DNA of 32,409 nucleotides from an uncultured Lachnospiraceae bacterium (GCA_948470755.1 CAOKPU010000038.1:1-32409); one strand, 5' to 3'. Positions 23,607 to 32,257 are shown, numbered from the stretch's first letter. Notes: generated by a model from the letters alone, not told the origin. Made by a program: numbers and translations.

Positions 23607-24797
23607 ATGAAAAAGAGAATTTTAGCAGTACTTATGTGTGCAGCTATGGCGGCAACCGTTTTGGCAGGCTGCGGCAACAGCACACAGGAAGCGGCAGCTC
23701 CGGCTAAAGAAGAAGCAGCTCCCGCAGAAGAGGCGGCTCCGGCAGAAGAAGCAGCTCCCGCTGAGGAAGCAGCTCCGGCAGAAGAAGCAGCTACAACGGG
23801 CGGCGACTATACTTTTGAAATCATCGTAAAGAGCTACCAGTCTTCTTACTGGCAGGCGGCCGTTACAGGCGTTAATCAGGCAGCAGCAGACTTAGGCGTT
23901 AAAGCAAACTGTACAGGTCCTAATGCAGAATCCGATATTGCAGATCAGGTTAATATGCTCAACAGCGCAATCAACAACGAGCCTGACGGCATCGGCCTTG
24001 CAGCTTGCGATCAGGATGCATGTCTTGACGCATTGCAGACAGCTATGGACAAAGGTATTCCGGTAGTATGTTTTGACTCCGGTATTCCGAAGGCTCCCGC
24101 TGGATCCGTTCTTTCGACAATCGCTACAGATAACTACGGTGCAGGCGCAACGGCAGCAGATAATCTTTATCCTGCATTAAAAGACGTGATTGCAAATGCA
24201 ACCGCTCCTGTAAGGATTGGTGAAGTAAATCAGGAAGCAACTTCCGAATCCATTACAAGCCGTGGCCTTGGCTTCATTGACAAATTCAGTGAACTGGCAG
24301 CAGCAGATGGAAAGACAGTTGCAGTTATCGGTAATGAATATTATGTAAACAACTGTAAAGACAAAGGTGATGAAGCCAGCGCTGATATCATCATTGAAGT
24401 AGCAGTTCCTGCTCAGACAACGGTTGAACTTTGCGCAACAGAAGCTTCTGCTATCTTGAACAAAGCAGATACGATCGGTATGTTCGGTTCTAACCAGGTT
24501 GCAGCGGAAGGTATTTTGACAGCAAACGGCAACCTGAGCGTATTGGGTACCGATGCGGCTGCAGGCGATATCCTTGCAGCAGGCTTTGACGCAGGTTCCG
24601 TTATCAAGGGCGCGATCAAAGACGGTACAATGTTCGGCGCGGTTACACAGTCTCCGTTAGCTATGGGTATTAAGACAGTTGAGACATTGACAGCAATTGC
24701 AAACGGTGAAACAGTGAGCGATATTCCTACAGAAGGCTACTGGTATGACAGCACAAATATGGAAGATGATTCCATCGCTCCTAACCTTTATGACTAA
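23607..24797 (+). CDS. ABC sugar-binding lipoprotein (ribose/galactose class)
   Basis: 396 residues. Lipoprotein signal MKKRILAVLMCAAMAATVLA with lipid site C22 (LAGCGNS). Residues 28-62 form a low-complexity linker with four EEAAPA repeats. The mature Peripla_BP_4 domain starts near 67: YTFEIIVKSYQSSYWQAAVTGV, VNMLNSAINNEPDGIGLAA, IPVVCFDSGIP, and MGIKTVETLTAIANGE. It probably binds L-fucose (inference from context). TTTTAGGAGGAAAG precedes the ATG at 23607. Codon use is notably regular (many GCA and GAA), which suggests high expression. Confidence 0.95.
   Translation: MKKRILAVLMCAAMAATVLAGCGNSTQEAAAPAKEEAAPAEEAAPAEEAAPAEEAAPAEEAATTGGDYTFEIIVKSYQSSYWQAAVTGVNQAAADLGVKANCTGPNAESDIADQVNMLNSAINNEPDGIGLAACDQDACLDALQTAMDKGIPVVCFDSGIPKAPAGSVLSTIATDNYGAGATAADNLYPALKDVIANATAPVRIGEVNQEATSESITSRGLGFIDKFSELAAADGKTVAVIGNEYYVNNCKDKGDEASADIIIEVAVPAQTTVELCATEASAILNKADTIGMFGSNQVAAEGILTANGNLSVLGTDAAAGDILAAGFDAGSVIKGAIKDGTMFGAVTQSPLAMGIKTVETLTAIANGETVSDIPTEGYWYDSTNMEDDSIAPNLYD
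23709..23792 (+). repeat. 18-bp degenerate tandem repeat coding the EEAAPA linker
   Basis: Four full six-residue units plus a partial fifth, residues 35-62 of the binding lipoprotein. The third codon positions vary, so the protein pattern is preserved more strictly than the DNA. Confidence 0.85.
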
Positions 24798-24863
24798 TCC
24801 ATAGAGAAGGTATGAGAATATAAAGTCACATAAAAGTGAAAATTAAAATTTGGTTATCAATAG

Positions 24864-24893
24864 AAGGAACAGGGAGTATCCCCTGTTCCTTTT
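24864..24893. terminator. Terminator after the ABC operon, probably shared with the converging AraC gene
   Basis: AAGGAACAGGG (24864-24874) pairs perfectly with CCCTGTTCCTT (24881-24891), six-base loop, then TTTT. It sits between two converging genes. Confidence 0.85.
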
Positions 24894-24908
24894 AAATGTG
24901 CGGGACCC

Positions 24909-25781
24909 CTATGTTGCCTGCATGGGGGCTTTGACTTGGAGCTGGTATTGTTTTGGGGTAATATGTTTATATCTTTTAAACAGCTTGATAAAATAACTGC
25001 AATCGTTGAAGCCGCAGTCATAAGCGATGGCAGTGATGGGGGAATCGGTAGTGCAAAGCAGGGTGCAGGCGCGTTCTATACGGTAGTAATTCAGGTAATC
25101 CATGGGAGTCCTGTGAGCGATGGCCTGGAAATACCGGCAGAAATATTTGGGCGACATGCCGGAAATCTGCGATAACTGCTGCAGGCTGATGCCGGAAGAA
25201 TAGTGGTTTTCAATGTATTCAAAGACCGGCTTAAGCTGCTCCATATGGCGGAAAGGGGATTCATGGCCGGAGACGTTGTTGGTATAGCATTCCTTCCGGA
25301 AGATAAGCCCAAACAGTTCAAACAGGATGCCGATGACGGTTAGCTCGTATCCTATATCCCTTCCGGACATGGCGGAGAAAAGCTGGTCGATTGCATCCGA
25401 TATAGATGGGTCGCGGGCGGTGATAATGGGATGTATGATAATGTCCTGATGCTTTATTTTTTTTAAATAGCTGCGGCAGACATCGGCATGGACAAAAAGA
25501 AGGTCTAAATCGAAAACAAGGCACTCATAAATGCAGTTTTCGGGCGTCCCGCCGTGGAGGGCGCCGCTGGGGATGAAAAAGCTTTCTCCCGGTTTGGCGA
25601 TAATTTCGGTATCTGCCAGCATAAGACGGAATTGACCTTTTAATACCCTGACGATTTCATATTCTTTGTGCCAATGGAAGGGCATTTCATAGCGGGGATG
25701 GTTGCTGTCTACATGATAAAAAGCTATAGGGAAGTCCTTGGTTCCGTGCATTTGTTTTTCATTGTAATCCAAATAAAGCAT
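24909..25781 (-). CDS. AraC-family regulator, likely controlling fucI and kinase
   Basis: 290 residues. N-terminal cupin: MPFHWHKEYEIVRVLKGQFRLML, PGESFFIPSGALHGG. C-terminal AraC double HTH: GISLQQLSQISGMSPKYFCRYFQAIAH and ITAIAYDCGFNDCSYFIKLFKRYKHITPKQY. Good AAGGAG before the ATG at 25781. Divergent from fucI with an operator-like palindrome in between, so it probably activates fucI-kinase in response to a fucose-related ligand and controls itself. Confidence 0.93.
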   Translation of the reverse strand: MLYLDYNEKQMHGTKDFPIAFYHVDSNHPRYEMPFHWHKEYEIVRVLKGQFRLMLADTEIIAKPGESFFIPSGALHGGTPENCIYECLVFDLDLLFVHADVCRSYLKKIKHQDIIIHPIITARDPSISDAIDQLFSAMSGRDIGYELTVIGILFELFGLIFRKECYTNNVSGHESPFRHMEQLKPVFEYIENHYSSGISLQQLSQISGMSPKYFCRYFQAIAHRTPMDYLNYYRIERACTLLCTTDSPITAIAYDCGFNDCSYFIKLFKRYKHITPKQYQLQVKAPMQAT

Positions 25782-25830
25782 AGGGTTTCTCCTTATCGCG
25801 CAAAAAGTGAATATTGTTATATTTTATGCC

Positions 25831-25866
25831 ATTATATCACAATGCGATTCGCAATACGAGTGATAT
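25831..25866. promoter_or_regulatory. Operator-like nested inverted repeat in the fucI-araC intergenic region
   Basis: Outer arms ATATCAC (25834-25840) and GTGATAT (25860-25866), inner palindrome TGCGA-T-TCGCA (25843-25853). The outer left arm overlaps a minus-strand TATAAT (25831-25836) preceded by TG in an extended -10, which should drive the AraC gene. Binding here could repress araC and activate fucI. Confidence 0.55.
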
Positions 25867-25946
25867 TATTATATTAGGTGCAACTATAGTATGATAAGTT
25901 ATAACAAGAAGATTATAACGTTTTCATGAAAAGGAGGTATTGCTAA

Positions 25947-27740
25947 ATGGCAGAGAACAGAATGATTGGGGATTATCCGGTAATTGGCATCAGGCCTACC
26001 ATTGACGGGAGAAGAGGGTACTTGAAGGTAAGGGAATCGCTGGAAGACCAGACGATGAATATGGCGAAGGCGGCGGCGAAGCTGTTTACTGAAAACCTGA
26101 AATATTCCAATGGTGAGCCTGTAAAAGTGGTAATTGCGGATACGACGATCGGACGCGTGGGTGAGACGGCGGCGTGTGCGGAGAAATTCAAAAAAGAAGG
26201 GGTTTCCATTACTTTGACGGTAACGCCTTGCTGGTGCTATGGTGCGGAGACGATGGATATGGATCCTATGACCATCAAAGGAGTATGGGGCTTTAATGGA
26301 ACGGAGAGGCCGGGTGCGGTTTATCTGGCAAGCGTCCTGGCTACCCACGCACAGAAAGGCCTTCCGGCTTTTGGTATTTATGGACATGATGTGCAGGATG
26401 CCGACGCTACGGATATTCCTGCGGATGTAGAGGAAAAATTGCTGCGTTTTGGCCGCGCTGCAGTAGCGGCGGCTACGATGAGAGGCAAATCTTATCTGCA
26501 GATCGGTTCGATCTGTATGGGCATCGGCGGTTCTATCATTGATCCCGCATTTATTGAAGAATACCTGGGGATGCGCGTAGAATCCGTGGATGAAGTGGAA
26601 ATCATCCGCCGTATGACGGAAGAGATTTATGACAAGGCTGAGTTTGAAAAGGCTTTGGCATGGACAAAGGAAAAATGTAAGGAAGGCTTTGACAAGAACC
26701 CGGAAGCCGTTCAGAAATCCGCAGAGGAAAAAGAAAAGGATTGGGAATTTGTCGTAAAGATGATGCTCATTATCAAAGATCTGATGAACGGCAACAAGAA
26801 TCTGCCGGAAGGAAGAGAAGAGGAAATGGTGGGACACAATGCCATTGCGGCAGGATTCCAGGGCCAGAGGCAGTGGACGGATTTCTATCCGAACTGCGAT
26901 TTCCCGGAAGCATTGCTGAATACTTCTTTCGACTGGAACGGTGCAAGGGAGCCTTATGTCCTGGCAACGGAAAATGACGTCCTCAACGGCCTTGGCATGA
27001 TGTTTATGAAGCTGCTCACCAACCGCGCACAGATCTTTGCGGATGTACGTACATACTGGAGCCCGGAAGCGGTAAAGAAAGCGACGGGATATGATATTGA
27101 AGGCGTTGCAAAAGAAGCGGGCGGATTCATCCATCTGATCAATTCGGGCGCGGCATGCCTGGATGCTTGCGGACAGGCAAAGGATGCGGACGGCAACGGC
27201 GTGATGAAGCCTTGGTATGAAGTGACAAAAGAAGATCAGGAAGCGATCCTGAAAGCTACCACATGGAATGCGGCAGATTTCGGTTATTTCAGGGGCGGCG
27301 GCTTCTCTTCCCGTTTTGTGACGGAAGCGGAGATGCCGGTAACCATGATCCGCTTAAATCTTGTAAAAGGCCTTGGCCCCATGCTGCAGATTGCAGAAGG
27401 CTGGACGGTAAAACTTCCTGAGGAAGTAACGGATGTACTTTGGAAGAGGACGGACTATACATGGCCTTGCACATGGTTCGCGCCAAGGACGACAGGCGAA
27501 GGCGCATTTAAAACAGCATATGACGTGATGAACAATTGGGGCGCTAACCACGGAGCGATCAGCTATGGGCATATTGGGGCTGATCTGATCACTATGTGTT
27601 CTATGTTAAGGATCCCCGTTGCTATGCATAATGTCCCGGAAGAAAAGATATTCAGGCCGGCGTCATGGAATGCTTTCGGTATGGATAAAGAAGGCCAGGA
27701 TTTCAGGGCTTGCCAGACATATGGGCCGCTGTATAAATAA
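25947..27740 (+). CDS. fucI: L-fucose isomerase
   Basis: Converts L-fucose to L-fuculose, the first step of catabolism. 597 residues, close to E. coli FucI (591). Hallmarks: [21 protein letters not shown] at the N terminus, [40 protein letters not shown] (catalytic Glu and Asp region), [13 protein letters not shown], and [14 protein letters not shown] near the C terminus with the active-site His. AAAAGGAGG at 25929-25937 precedes the ATG at 25947. Transcribed with the kinase 17 bases downstream. Family members also act on D-arabinose. Confidence 0.97.
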   Translation: MAENRMIGDYPVIGIRPTIDGRRGYLKVRESLEDQTMNMAKAAAKLFTENLKYSNGEPVKVVIADTTIGRVGETAACAEKFKKEGVSITLTVTPCWCYGAETMDMDPMTIKGVWGFNGTERPGAVYLASVLATHAQKGLPAFGIYGHDVQDADATDIPADVEEKLLRFGRAAVAAATMRGKSYLQIGSICMGIGGSIIDPAFIEEYLGMRVESVDEVEIIRRMTEEIYDKAEFEKALAWTKEKCKEGFDKNPEAVQKSAEEKEKDWEFVVKMMLIIKDLMNGNKNLPEGREEEMVGHNAIAAGFQGQRQWTDFYPNCDFPEALLNTSFDWNGAREPYVLATENDVLNGLGMMFMKLLTNRAQIFADVRTYWSPEAVKKATGYDIEGVAKEAGGFIHLINSGAACLDACGQAKDADGNGVMKPWYEVTKEDQEAILKATTWNAADFGYFRGGGFSSRFVTEAEMPVTMIRLNLVKGLGPMLQIAEGWTVKLPEEVTDVLWKRTDYTWPCTWFAPRTTGEGAFKTAYDVMNNWGANHGAISYGHIGADLITMCSMLRIPVAMHNVPEEKIFRPASWNAFGMDKEGQDFRACQTYGPLYK

Positions 27741-27757
27741 GAGACGGAGGAAATAGG

Positions 27758-29245
27758 ATGGATGTAGCCAAAAAAGAAACAAAGGTCCTTGCGGTGGACT
27801 TTGGCGCTTCCAGCGGCAGGGTGATGCTGGGAACTTATGACGGAAATAAGATTACGGTCGAAGAAATCCACCGTTTTTCCAATGACCCGGTTATTTTAAA
27901 CGGCACGATGTACTGGGATGTGCTTCGCCTCTTTCATGAGATTAAGCAAGGACTGATTAAAGCAAAGGCTTATGGCGACATAGACAGTATTGGCGTCGAT
28001 ACCTGGGGCGTGGATTTCGGTCTTTTGGACGAGAAAGGTTATCTGTTGGAGAATCCGGTGCATTACCGTGATAGCAGGACGGAAGGGATTTTGGAAAAAG
28101 GTTTTGCGCTGATCCCAAGGGAACGTTTCTATGAAATGACAGGGAACCAGTTTATGGAAATCAATACGGCATTCCAGCTTTTAGCATTAAAAGAGCAGCG
28201 CCCGGAGCTTCTTGGCCGGGCGGACTGCCTGCTGCTGATGCCGGATTTATTCAATTATTTTCTGTCGGGCGTTAAAAAAAGCGAAAGGTCTATCGTATCT
28301 ACGACTCAGATGAGCAATCCTTTAAAACCTGGCTGGGTGATGGAAGTGGCGGAGAAATTCGGCATTCCGGAGAAGATCCTGACGGAAGTAGTGCCTACGG
28401 GAACGCTTTTAGGGCCGGTCCGGAAGGAAATACAGGAAGAGTTGGGCATAGGGGCTATGGATGTGGTTGCTGTGGCAGGGCATGATACCCAATGCGCCCT
28501 TACGGCAGTGCCGGCAAAGGATGATGATTTTATCTTTGTAAGCTGCGGTACATGGTCTTTGTTCGGGACGGAACTGGAAAAGCCGGTTTTGACAAAGCAG
28601 TCGGAAGAGTTGAATATTACGAATGAAACAGGGACGGACGCAAAGACTTCCTTCCTGAAAAATATCATCGGCCTGTGGCTGATCCAGGAGAGCAGAAGGC
28701 AATGGATCCGGGAAGGGAAAGAATATAGTTTTTCCGAATTGGAGAAACTGGCGGAAGAAGCAAAGCCATTCCAATGTTTCATCGATCCGGATGAGCCGGA
28801 ATTCAGCCCTGCGGGCAATGTGCCAAAGCGCATCAGGGAATATTGTGAACGGACCGGTCAAAAGGCGCCGCAGACGGAAGGCGAGATCGTACGCTGCATT
28901 AACGAAAGCCTGGCTTTGAAGTACCGCTATGCTTTGGAAGAAATCAAAGCATGTACAGGCAAAGATTACCATGCAATCCATATGGTAGGCGGAGGGATAC
29001 AGAGCAAGCTTTTATGTAAATTCACGGCATATGCCAGCGGCGTCCCTGTGATTGCAGGGCCGGTGGAAGCTACGGTATTCGGCAATATTGCCATTCAATT
29101 GATGTCCAAAGGCGTGATCAAGGATCTAAAGGAAGCAAGGAAAGTCATTGCTGATTCGGAAGGGCCCAAGGTGTATGAACCAATGGATAAAGAGGAATGG
29201 GATAAGGCATATGCTTTCTATAAAAAAAATATTTTAAAGAAATAG
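27758..29245 (+). CDS. FGGY sugar kinase, RhaB-like, probable L-fuculokinase
   Basis: Phosphorylates L-fuculose (inferred) to L-fuculose-1-phosphate. 495 residues with FGGY folds: VDFGASSGRVMLGTYD at the N terminus, SIGVDTWGVDFGLLDEKGYL, NPVHYRDSRTEG, AGHDTQCAL, and the second-domain motifs SCGTWSLFG, NIIGLWLIQE and HMVGGGIQSKLLCKFTAYASGVPVIAGPVEA. These patterns match rhamnulokinase (RhaB) more closely than E. coli FucK. With fucI immediately upstream and no rhamnose isomerase in view, fuculose is the likely substrate, though dual fuculose/rhamnulose use is possible. The start has GACGGAGGA upstream. Confidence 0.9.
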   Translation: MDVAKKETKVLAVDFGASSGRVMLGTYDGNKITVEEIHRFSNDPVILNGTMYWDVLRLFHEIKQGLIKAKAYGDIDSIGVDTWGVDFGLLDEKGYLLENPVHYRDSRTEGILEKGFALIPRERFYEMTGNQFMEINTAFQLLALKEQRPELLGRADCLLLMPDLFNYFLSGVKKSERSIVSTTQMSNPLKPGWVMEVAEKFGIPEKILTEVVPTGTLLGPVRKEIQEELGIGAMDVVAVAGHDTQCALTAVPAKDDDFIFVSCGTWSLFGTELEKPVLTKQSEELNITNETGTDAKTSFLKNIIGLWLIQESRRQWIREGKEYSFSELEKLAEEAKPFQCFIDPDEPEFSPAGNVPKRIREYCERTGQKAPQTEGEIVRCINESLALKYRYALEEIKACTGKDYHAIHMVGGGIQSKLLCKFTAYASGVPVIAGPVEATVFGNIAIQLMSKGVIKDLKEARKVIADSEGPKVYEPMDKEEWDKAYAFYKKNILKK

Positions 29246-29252
29246 ACTAAGG

Positions 29253-29276
29253 CTGGCCGGGATATTTTCCGGCCAG
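29253..29276 (+). terminator. Weak terminator-like hairpin after the kinase
   Basis: CTGGCCGG (29253-29260) pairs perfectly with CCGGCCAG (29269-29276), eight-base loop, but no T run follows. It may act with the palindrome at 29321-29346. Confidence 0.45.
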
Positions 29277-29320
29277 TAATCATTGGCCCCGGCAGCATTG
29301 CTGTCAGAGTGATGTATGTA

Positions 29321-29346
29321 AAATGAAACATTTCAATGTTTCATTT
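29321..29346. repeat. Perfect 12-bp palindrome ahead of the tRNA promoter
   Basis: AAATGAAACATT (29321-29332), TC, AATGTTTCATTT (29335-29346): a perfect inverted repeat with a two-base centre. It ends 13 bases before the -35 of the tRNA promoter. Either an operator or the end of the fuc transcript. Confidence 0.8.
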
Positions 29347-29359
29347 CCGTGATAATTTA

Positions 29360-29388
29360 TTGACAGGAAAGTATGGAAATGTTAAGAT
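29360..29388 (+). promoter_or_regulatory. Promoter of tRNA-Leu
   Basis: TTGACA (29360-29365), 17 bases, TAAGAT (29383-29388); the tRNA begins about 45 bases later. Confidence 0.7.
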
Positions 29389-29433
29389 ATCATACGTGGG
29401 TATATCCAAAGAGGTAAAGGATATCGGTTATAG

Positions 29434-29513
29434 GCGGAATTGATGGAATTGGCAGACATGCAAGATTTAGGTTCTTGTGGGCGACCGTGTGGGTTCAAGT
29501 CCCACATTCCGCA
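29434..29513 (+). tRNA. tRNA-Leu (anticodon UAG)
   Basis: 80 bases. Acceptor GCGGAAT pairs with ATTCCGC (29506-29512), then discriminator A. Anticodon stem CAAGA/TCTTG encloses loop TTTAGGT, giving anticodon TAG (Leu, CUA). The T arm GTGGG-TTCAAGT-CCCAC is perfect. The variable region is 11 bases (TGGGCGACCGT), short for a class II tRNA but consistent with Leu. CCA is not encoded. Confidence 0.95.
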
Positions 29514-29571
29514 TTTCAAAAATCAGAAAATAAAAAAAATAAAAAAAAGACTAGCTTTTTATGTGAAATGG

Positions 29572-29653
29572 TGATATACTATAAATGGGTCGAGAGACCC
29601 ATGTAAAATTCCCCTTTTACATTGTGGGCATCCATCTTTGATGGATGCCTTTT
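29572..29653 (+). ncRNA. Candidate small structured RNA with its own promoter and terminator
   Basis: An extended -10 (TGATATACT, 29572-29580) would start transcription close to 29587. Three stems follow: ATGGGTC/GACCCAT (29585-29602) with loop GAGA, a GNRA tetraloop; TGTAAAA/TTTTACA (29602-29621) with loop TTCCCC; and GGCATCCATC/GATGGATGCC (29627-29649) followed by TTTT, a rho-independent terminator. The transcript would be about 65-70 bases. It could alternatively be an attenuator for the hydrolase gene 160 bases downstream. No known family recognised. The flanks (29514-29571, A-rich; 29654-29813) show nothing else. Confidence 0.5.
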
Positions 29654-29813
29654 GCGTGTGCTGAATTTGTATAGGAAAGATATGCCTGCTTAAAAAATGG
29701 ATTTCCGGCTTGCTGCATAAATATAGAAGACAACGCAGGGATTATCTGGTATAATAAAAATGTTTCTTAGTTTTTTATAAAGTATGCATAACGTAAAAAG
29801 GAGCAAGAGGAAA

Positions 29814-30854
29814 ATGAAAAGAAGAGTGATAATGCTGACCATCATTTTATCGCTGGCCTTTGCAGGACGCGGGAGCGGGACGGATGGAAGTGGACAGGCA
29901 GAAGGAGTACGGAAGACGGATGGGAATATAACGGAGGAGAAGGCAGCAGGGGAAGATGCGGAAGAATATAAATGGAATGTCATTACGGAAAAACGTTTGA
30001 TGGCAAAAGCAGAAGGGAAGAACCAAAATACGGAAGAAATGGGAACGGTGGAAAAAAGCGCGGAAGGGAGCGGCGAAGAAACAGGACTGTTGGAGTATGC
30101 GGTAAACAGTTTTGAAGAAGAGAAAGCAATGTATGCTACAAGCGCGGTAAATGTCAGGAAGGGGCCTTCCACCAGTTTTGAACGAATAGGGGGATTGGCG
30201 CGTGGGCAGGAAGCTGCAGTGGTAGGGCAGGCGGATACGGGATGGTATCAAATCAGATACGGCGAAGATATAGCCTATGTCAGTGACAAGTATCTGCAGG
30301 AAGAAAAACCGGCAGCTCCTGCAGCGGGACCGGAGGTCCAGGCGCAGCAGCCGGCAGCGGAGGTAAAAAACGTTTCGGGAGTTATTCTGGTGGGGGATTC
30401 CAGGTTTGTGCAGATGCAGTCATATGCCGGCGAAAATAGCTGTACATGGATTGCGGAAAGCGGAAAAGGATATCAATGGTTAAACGATAATGCGATAGCG
30501 CGTATTGATGGCTGTGTAGGGAAGGGGTCTAAGATCTTGATTAATCTTGGGGTAAATGACCCGGGAAATATCAACCATTACCTGGAGCTGATCAATGCGA
30601 AGGCGGCGGAATGGATAGGAAAAGGGGCGAAAGTATATTATGCTTCTGTCAATCCGGTATGGGATAACCCATATGTGACGGAGGAACAGGTGCAATACTT
30701 CAACAGCCAGATGCAAAGCGGTTTGATCGGCGATATACAATGGATAGACAGCCATAGCTACCTTAATTCGATCGGATATAAGCTGGTGGACGGGCTTCAC
30801 TTTAATGCGGAGACTTACCAGAACTTGTACGCTTATTATATGGGCTGCCTGTAA
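29814..30854 (+). CDS. Secreted SGNH-type hydrolase with SH3 domain
   Basis: 346 residues from the ATG at 29814 (AAAAGGAGC upstream). N-terminal signal MKRRVIMLTIILSLAFAG, then a long charged disordered stretch to about residue 95. A bacterial SH3-type wall-binding domain follows (ATSAVNVRKGPSTSFERIGGL, GWYQIRYGEDIAYVSDKYL), then a Pro/Ala linker and an SGNH/GDSL hydrolase domain: VGDSRFVQM with the nucleophile Ser, INLGVND with the oxyanion Asn, and DGLHFN with the Asp-His pair. Probable esterase on cell-wall or glycan acyl groups. After the signal, AGRGSG stands where a lipobox Cys would be expected. No functional link to fucose is visible. Confidence 0.85.
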   Translation: MKRRVIMLTIILSLAFAGRGSGTDGSGQAEGVRKTDGNITEEKAAGEDAEEYKWNVITEKRLMAKAEGKNQNTEEMGTVEKSAEGSGEETGLLEYAVNSFEEEKAMYATSAVNVRKGPSTSFERIGGLARGQEAAVVGQADTGWYQIRYGEDIAYVSDKYLQEEKPAAPAAGPEVQAQQPAAEVKNVSGVILVGDSRFVQMQSYAGENSCTWIAESGKGYQWLNDNAIARIDGCVGKGSKILINLGVNDPGNINHYLELINAKAAEWIGKGAKVYYASVNPVWDNPYVTEEQVQYFNSQMQSGLIGDIQWIDSHSYLNSIGYKLVDGLHFNAETYQNLYAYYMGCL

Positions 30855-30879
30855 GCAAGAGGAAGCGCGAGAAAAGAAC

Positions 30880-30944
30880 TTGTGCTTGTACTATGAATCT
30901 GCTATAATTTTGTGTGGTAATTGGCTGTACGTTAAAAAGTACAG
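30880..30944 (+). promoter_or_regulatory. Promoter and leader hairpin of the phosphofructokinase gene
   Basis: TTGTGC (30880-30885), 17 bases, TATAAT (30903-30908) with extended TG. The leader contains a small stem, CTGTAC/GTACAG (30925-30944). Confidence 0.65.
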
Positions 30945-30986
30945 TTGGAATAATAAAGTAATAATTAAGAAAAAGGAGAGATAACG

Positions 30987-32216
30987 ATGAAAGGAAACAT
31001 TGTTGTTGGACAATCCGGCGGGCCTACGGCCGTAATTAACTCATCGGTAGCTGGCGTATATGCAGCGGCAAAGAAGCTGGGCGTAAAAAAAGTATATGGT
31101 ATGGTGCATGGTATCCAGGGCTTTTTACAGGACAACCTTTGCGATCTGGATGAATATCTTGCAGATGAGACTGGCGTTGAATTATTGAAAAGGACTCCTT
31201 CCGCATTTTTAGGCTCCTGCCGTTTTAAAATGCCTAAAATCGAAGGCCATGAAGAAGTATATGAAAAAGTATTTGAAATTATGGAAAAGCATGACATTGA
31301 ATGCCTGTTTTATGCAGGGGGCAATGACTCCATGGATACAGTGAAAATGCTGTCCGATTATGCGGCGGCTCATAATAAGCCGCAAAGGTTTATGGGCGTC
31401 CCGAAGACGATTGACAACGATCTTCCGATTACAGACCATTGCCCGGGATATGGTTCCGCAGCAAAATATATCGCTGCCAGCCTGAAAGAAATTATCCGCG
31501 ACAATGAATCCTTTGGCGTAGAAAAACCGACCGTATGCCTGGTAGAAATCATGGGCCGTCATGCAGGATGGCTGACGGCTGCTGCGGCTTTGGCAAAAGG
31601 AGAGGACTGCAGCGGCGTAGATGCGATATATCTGCCTGAAGTAACCTTTGACGTAGATAAATTTATGGCAAAGGTAAAAGATCTGGCTGCAACAAAACAT
31701 TCCGTAGTGATTGCGGTATCGGAAGGCGTATCCTTGGCGGATGGACGTTTCGTATGCGAATTGGCGGATGCGGATAAAAAGGTAGACGCATTCGGCCACA
31801 AACAGTTATCCGGTACGGCGGCTTATCTTGCTTCTCTGGTAGCGGCAGAAACAGGGCTTAAGACCCGCGCGGTGGAATTCTCCACTTTGCAGCGTGCAGC
31901 AACCCACCTTGCTTCATTAACGGATATTAACGAAGCATTCCAGGTTGGTTATGATGCGGTAGTAGCAGCGGAAGAAGGCAAGACAGGAATGATGATTACC
32001 CTTGACAGGAATGGCGACGATCCGTACCAGTGCGGCACGAGCGCGTATGATATCCACGCGATTGCCAATGTGGAAAGGCCGGTTCCGGCGGAATGGATTA
32101 CAGAGGACGGCTGCGGGCTGAACGAAGGTTACGAGAAATATGCAAGGCCGCTGATCATGGGCGAATTACAGCCGCTTTTCGTGAACGGGCTTCCGAGACA
32201 TCTTGTAAGGAAATAA
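30987..32216 (+). CDS. pfp: 6-phosphofructokinase, pyrophosphate-dependent type
   Basis: Phosphorylates fructose-6-phosphate in glycolysis, probably with PPi. 409 residues. Motifs: GQSGGPTAVINSSVAGV, AGGNDSMDTV (ATP enzymes usually have GGDGS), PKTIDNDLPITDHCPGYGSAAKYIA with Lys in PKTIDND, a mark of the PPi class, and EIMGRHAGWLTAAAAL. The Asn in GGNDS replaces the Asp typical of PPi enzymes (GGDDS). A good AAAAAGGAGAG binding site precedes the ATG. It has its own promoter and terminator; DHAP from fucose would feed the same pathway, but clustering may be incidental. Confidence 0.93.
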   Translation: MKGNIVVGQSGGPTAVINSSVAGVYAAAKKLGVKKVYGMVHGIQGFLQDNLCDLDEYLADETGVELLKRTPSAFLGSCRFKMPKIEGHEEVYEKVFEIMEKHDIECLFYAGGNDSMDTVKMLSDYAAAHNKPQRFMGVPKTIDNDLPITDHCPGYGSAAKYIAASLKEIIRDNESFGVEKPTVCLVEIMGRHAGWLTAAAALAKGEDCSGVDAIYLPEVTFDVDKFMAKVKDLAATKHSVVIAVSEGVSLADGRFVCELADADKKVDAFGHKQLSGTAAYLASLVAAETGLKTRAVEFSTLQRAATHLASLTDINEAFQVGYDAVVAAEEGKTGMMITLDRNGDDPYQCGTSAYDIHAIANVERPVPAEWITEDGCGLNEGYEKYARPLIMGELQPLFVNGLPRHLVRK

Positions 32217-32257
32217 TATGTAATTTTTAGGCATAAAAAAGTGATTTCCTATAAGGT

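Noticed and set aside
25899-27134. A 411-codon minus-strand frame opposite fucI
   Set aside because: It is a shadow of fucI: rich in His, Arg, Cys and Phe with no domain, and has no binding site for ribosomes.
29434-29513. The tRNA gene as an integration site of a mobile element
   Set aside because: No integrase, no direct repeat of the tRNA 3' end, and no foreign-looking genes next to it.
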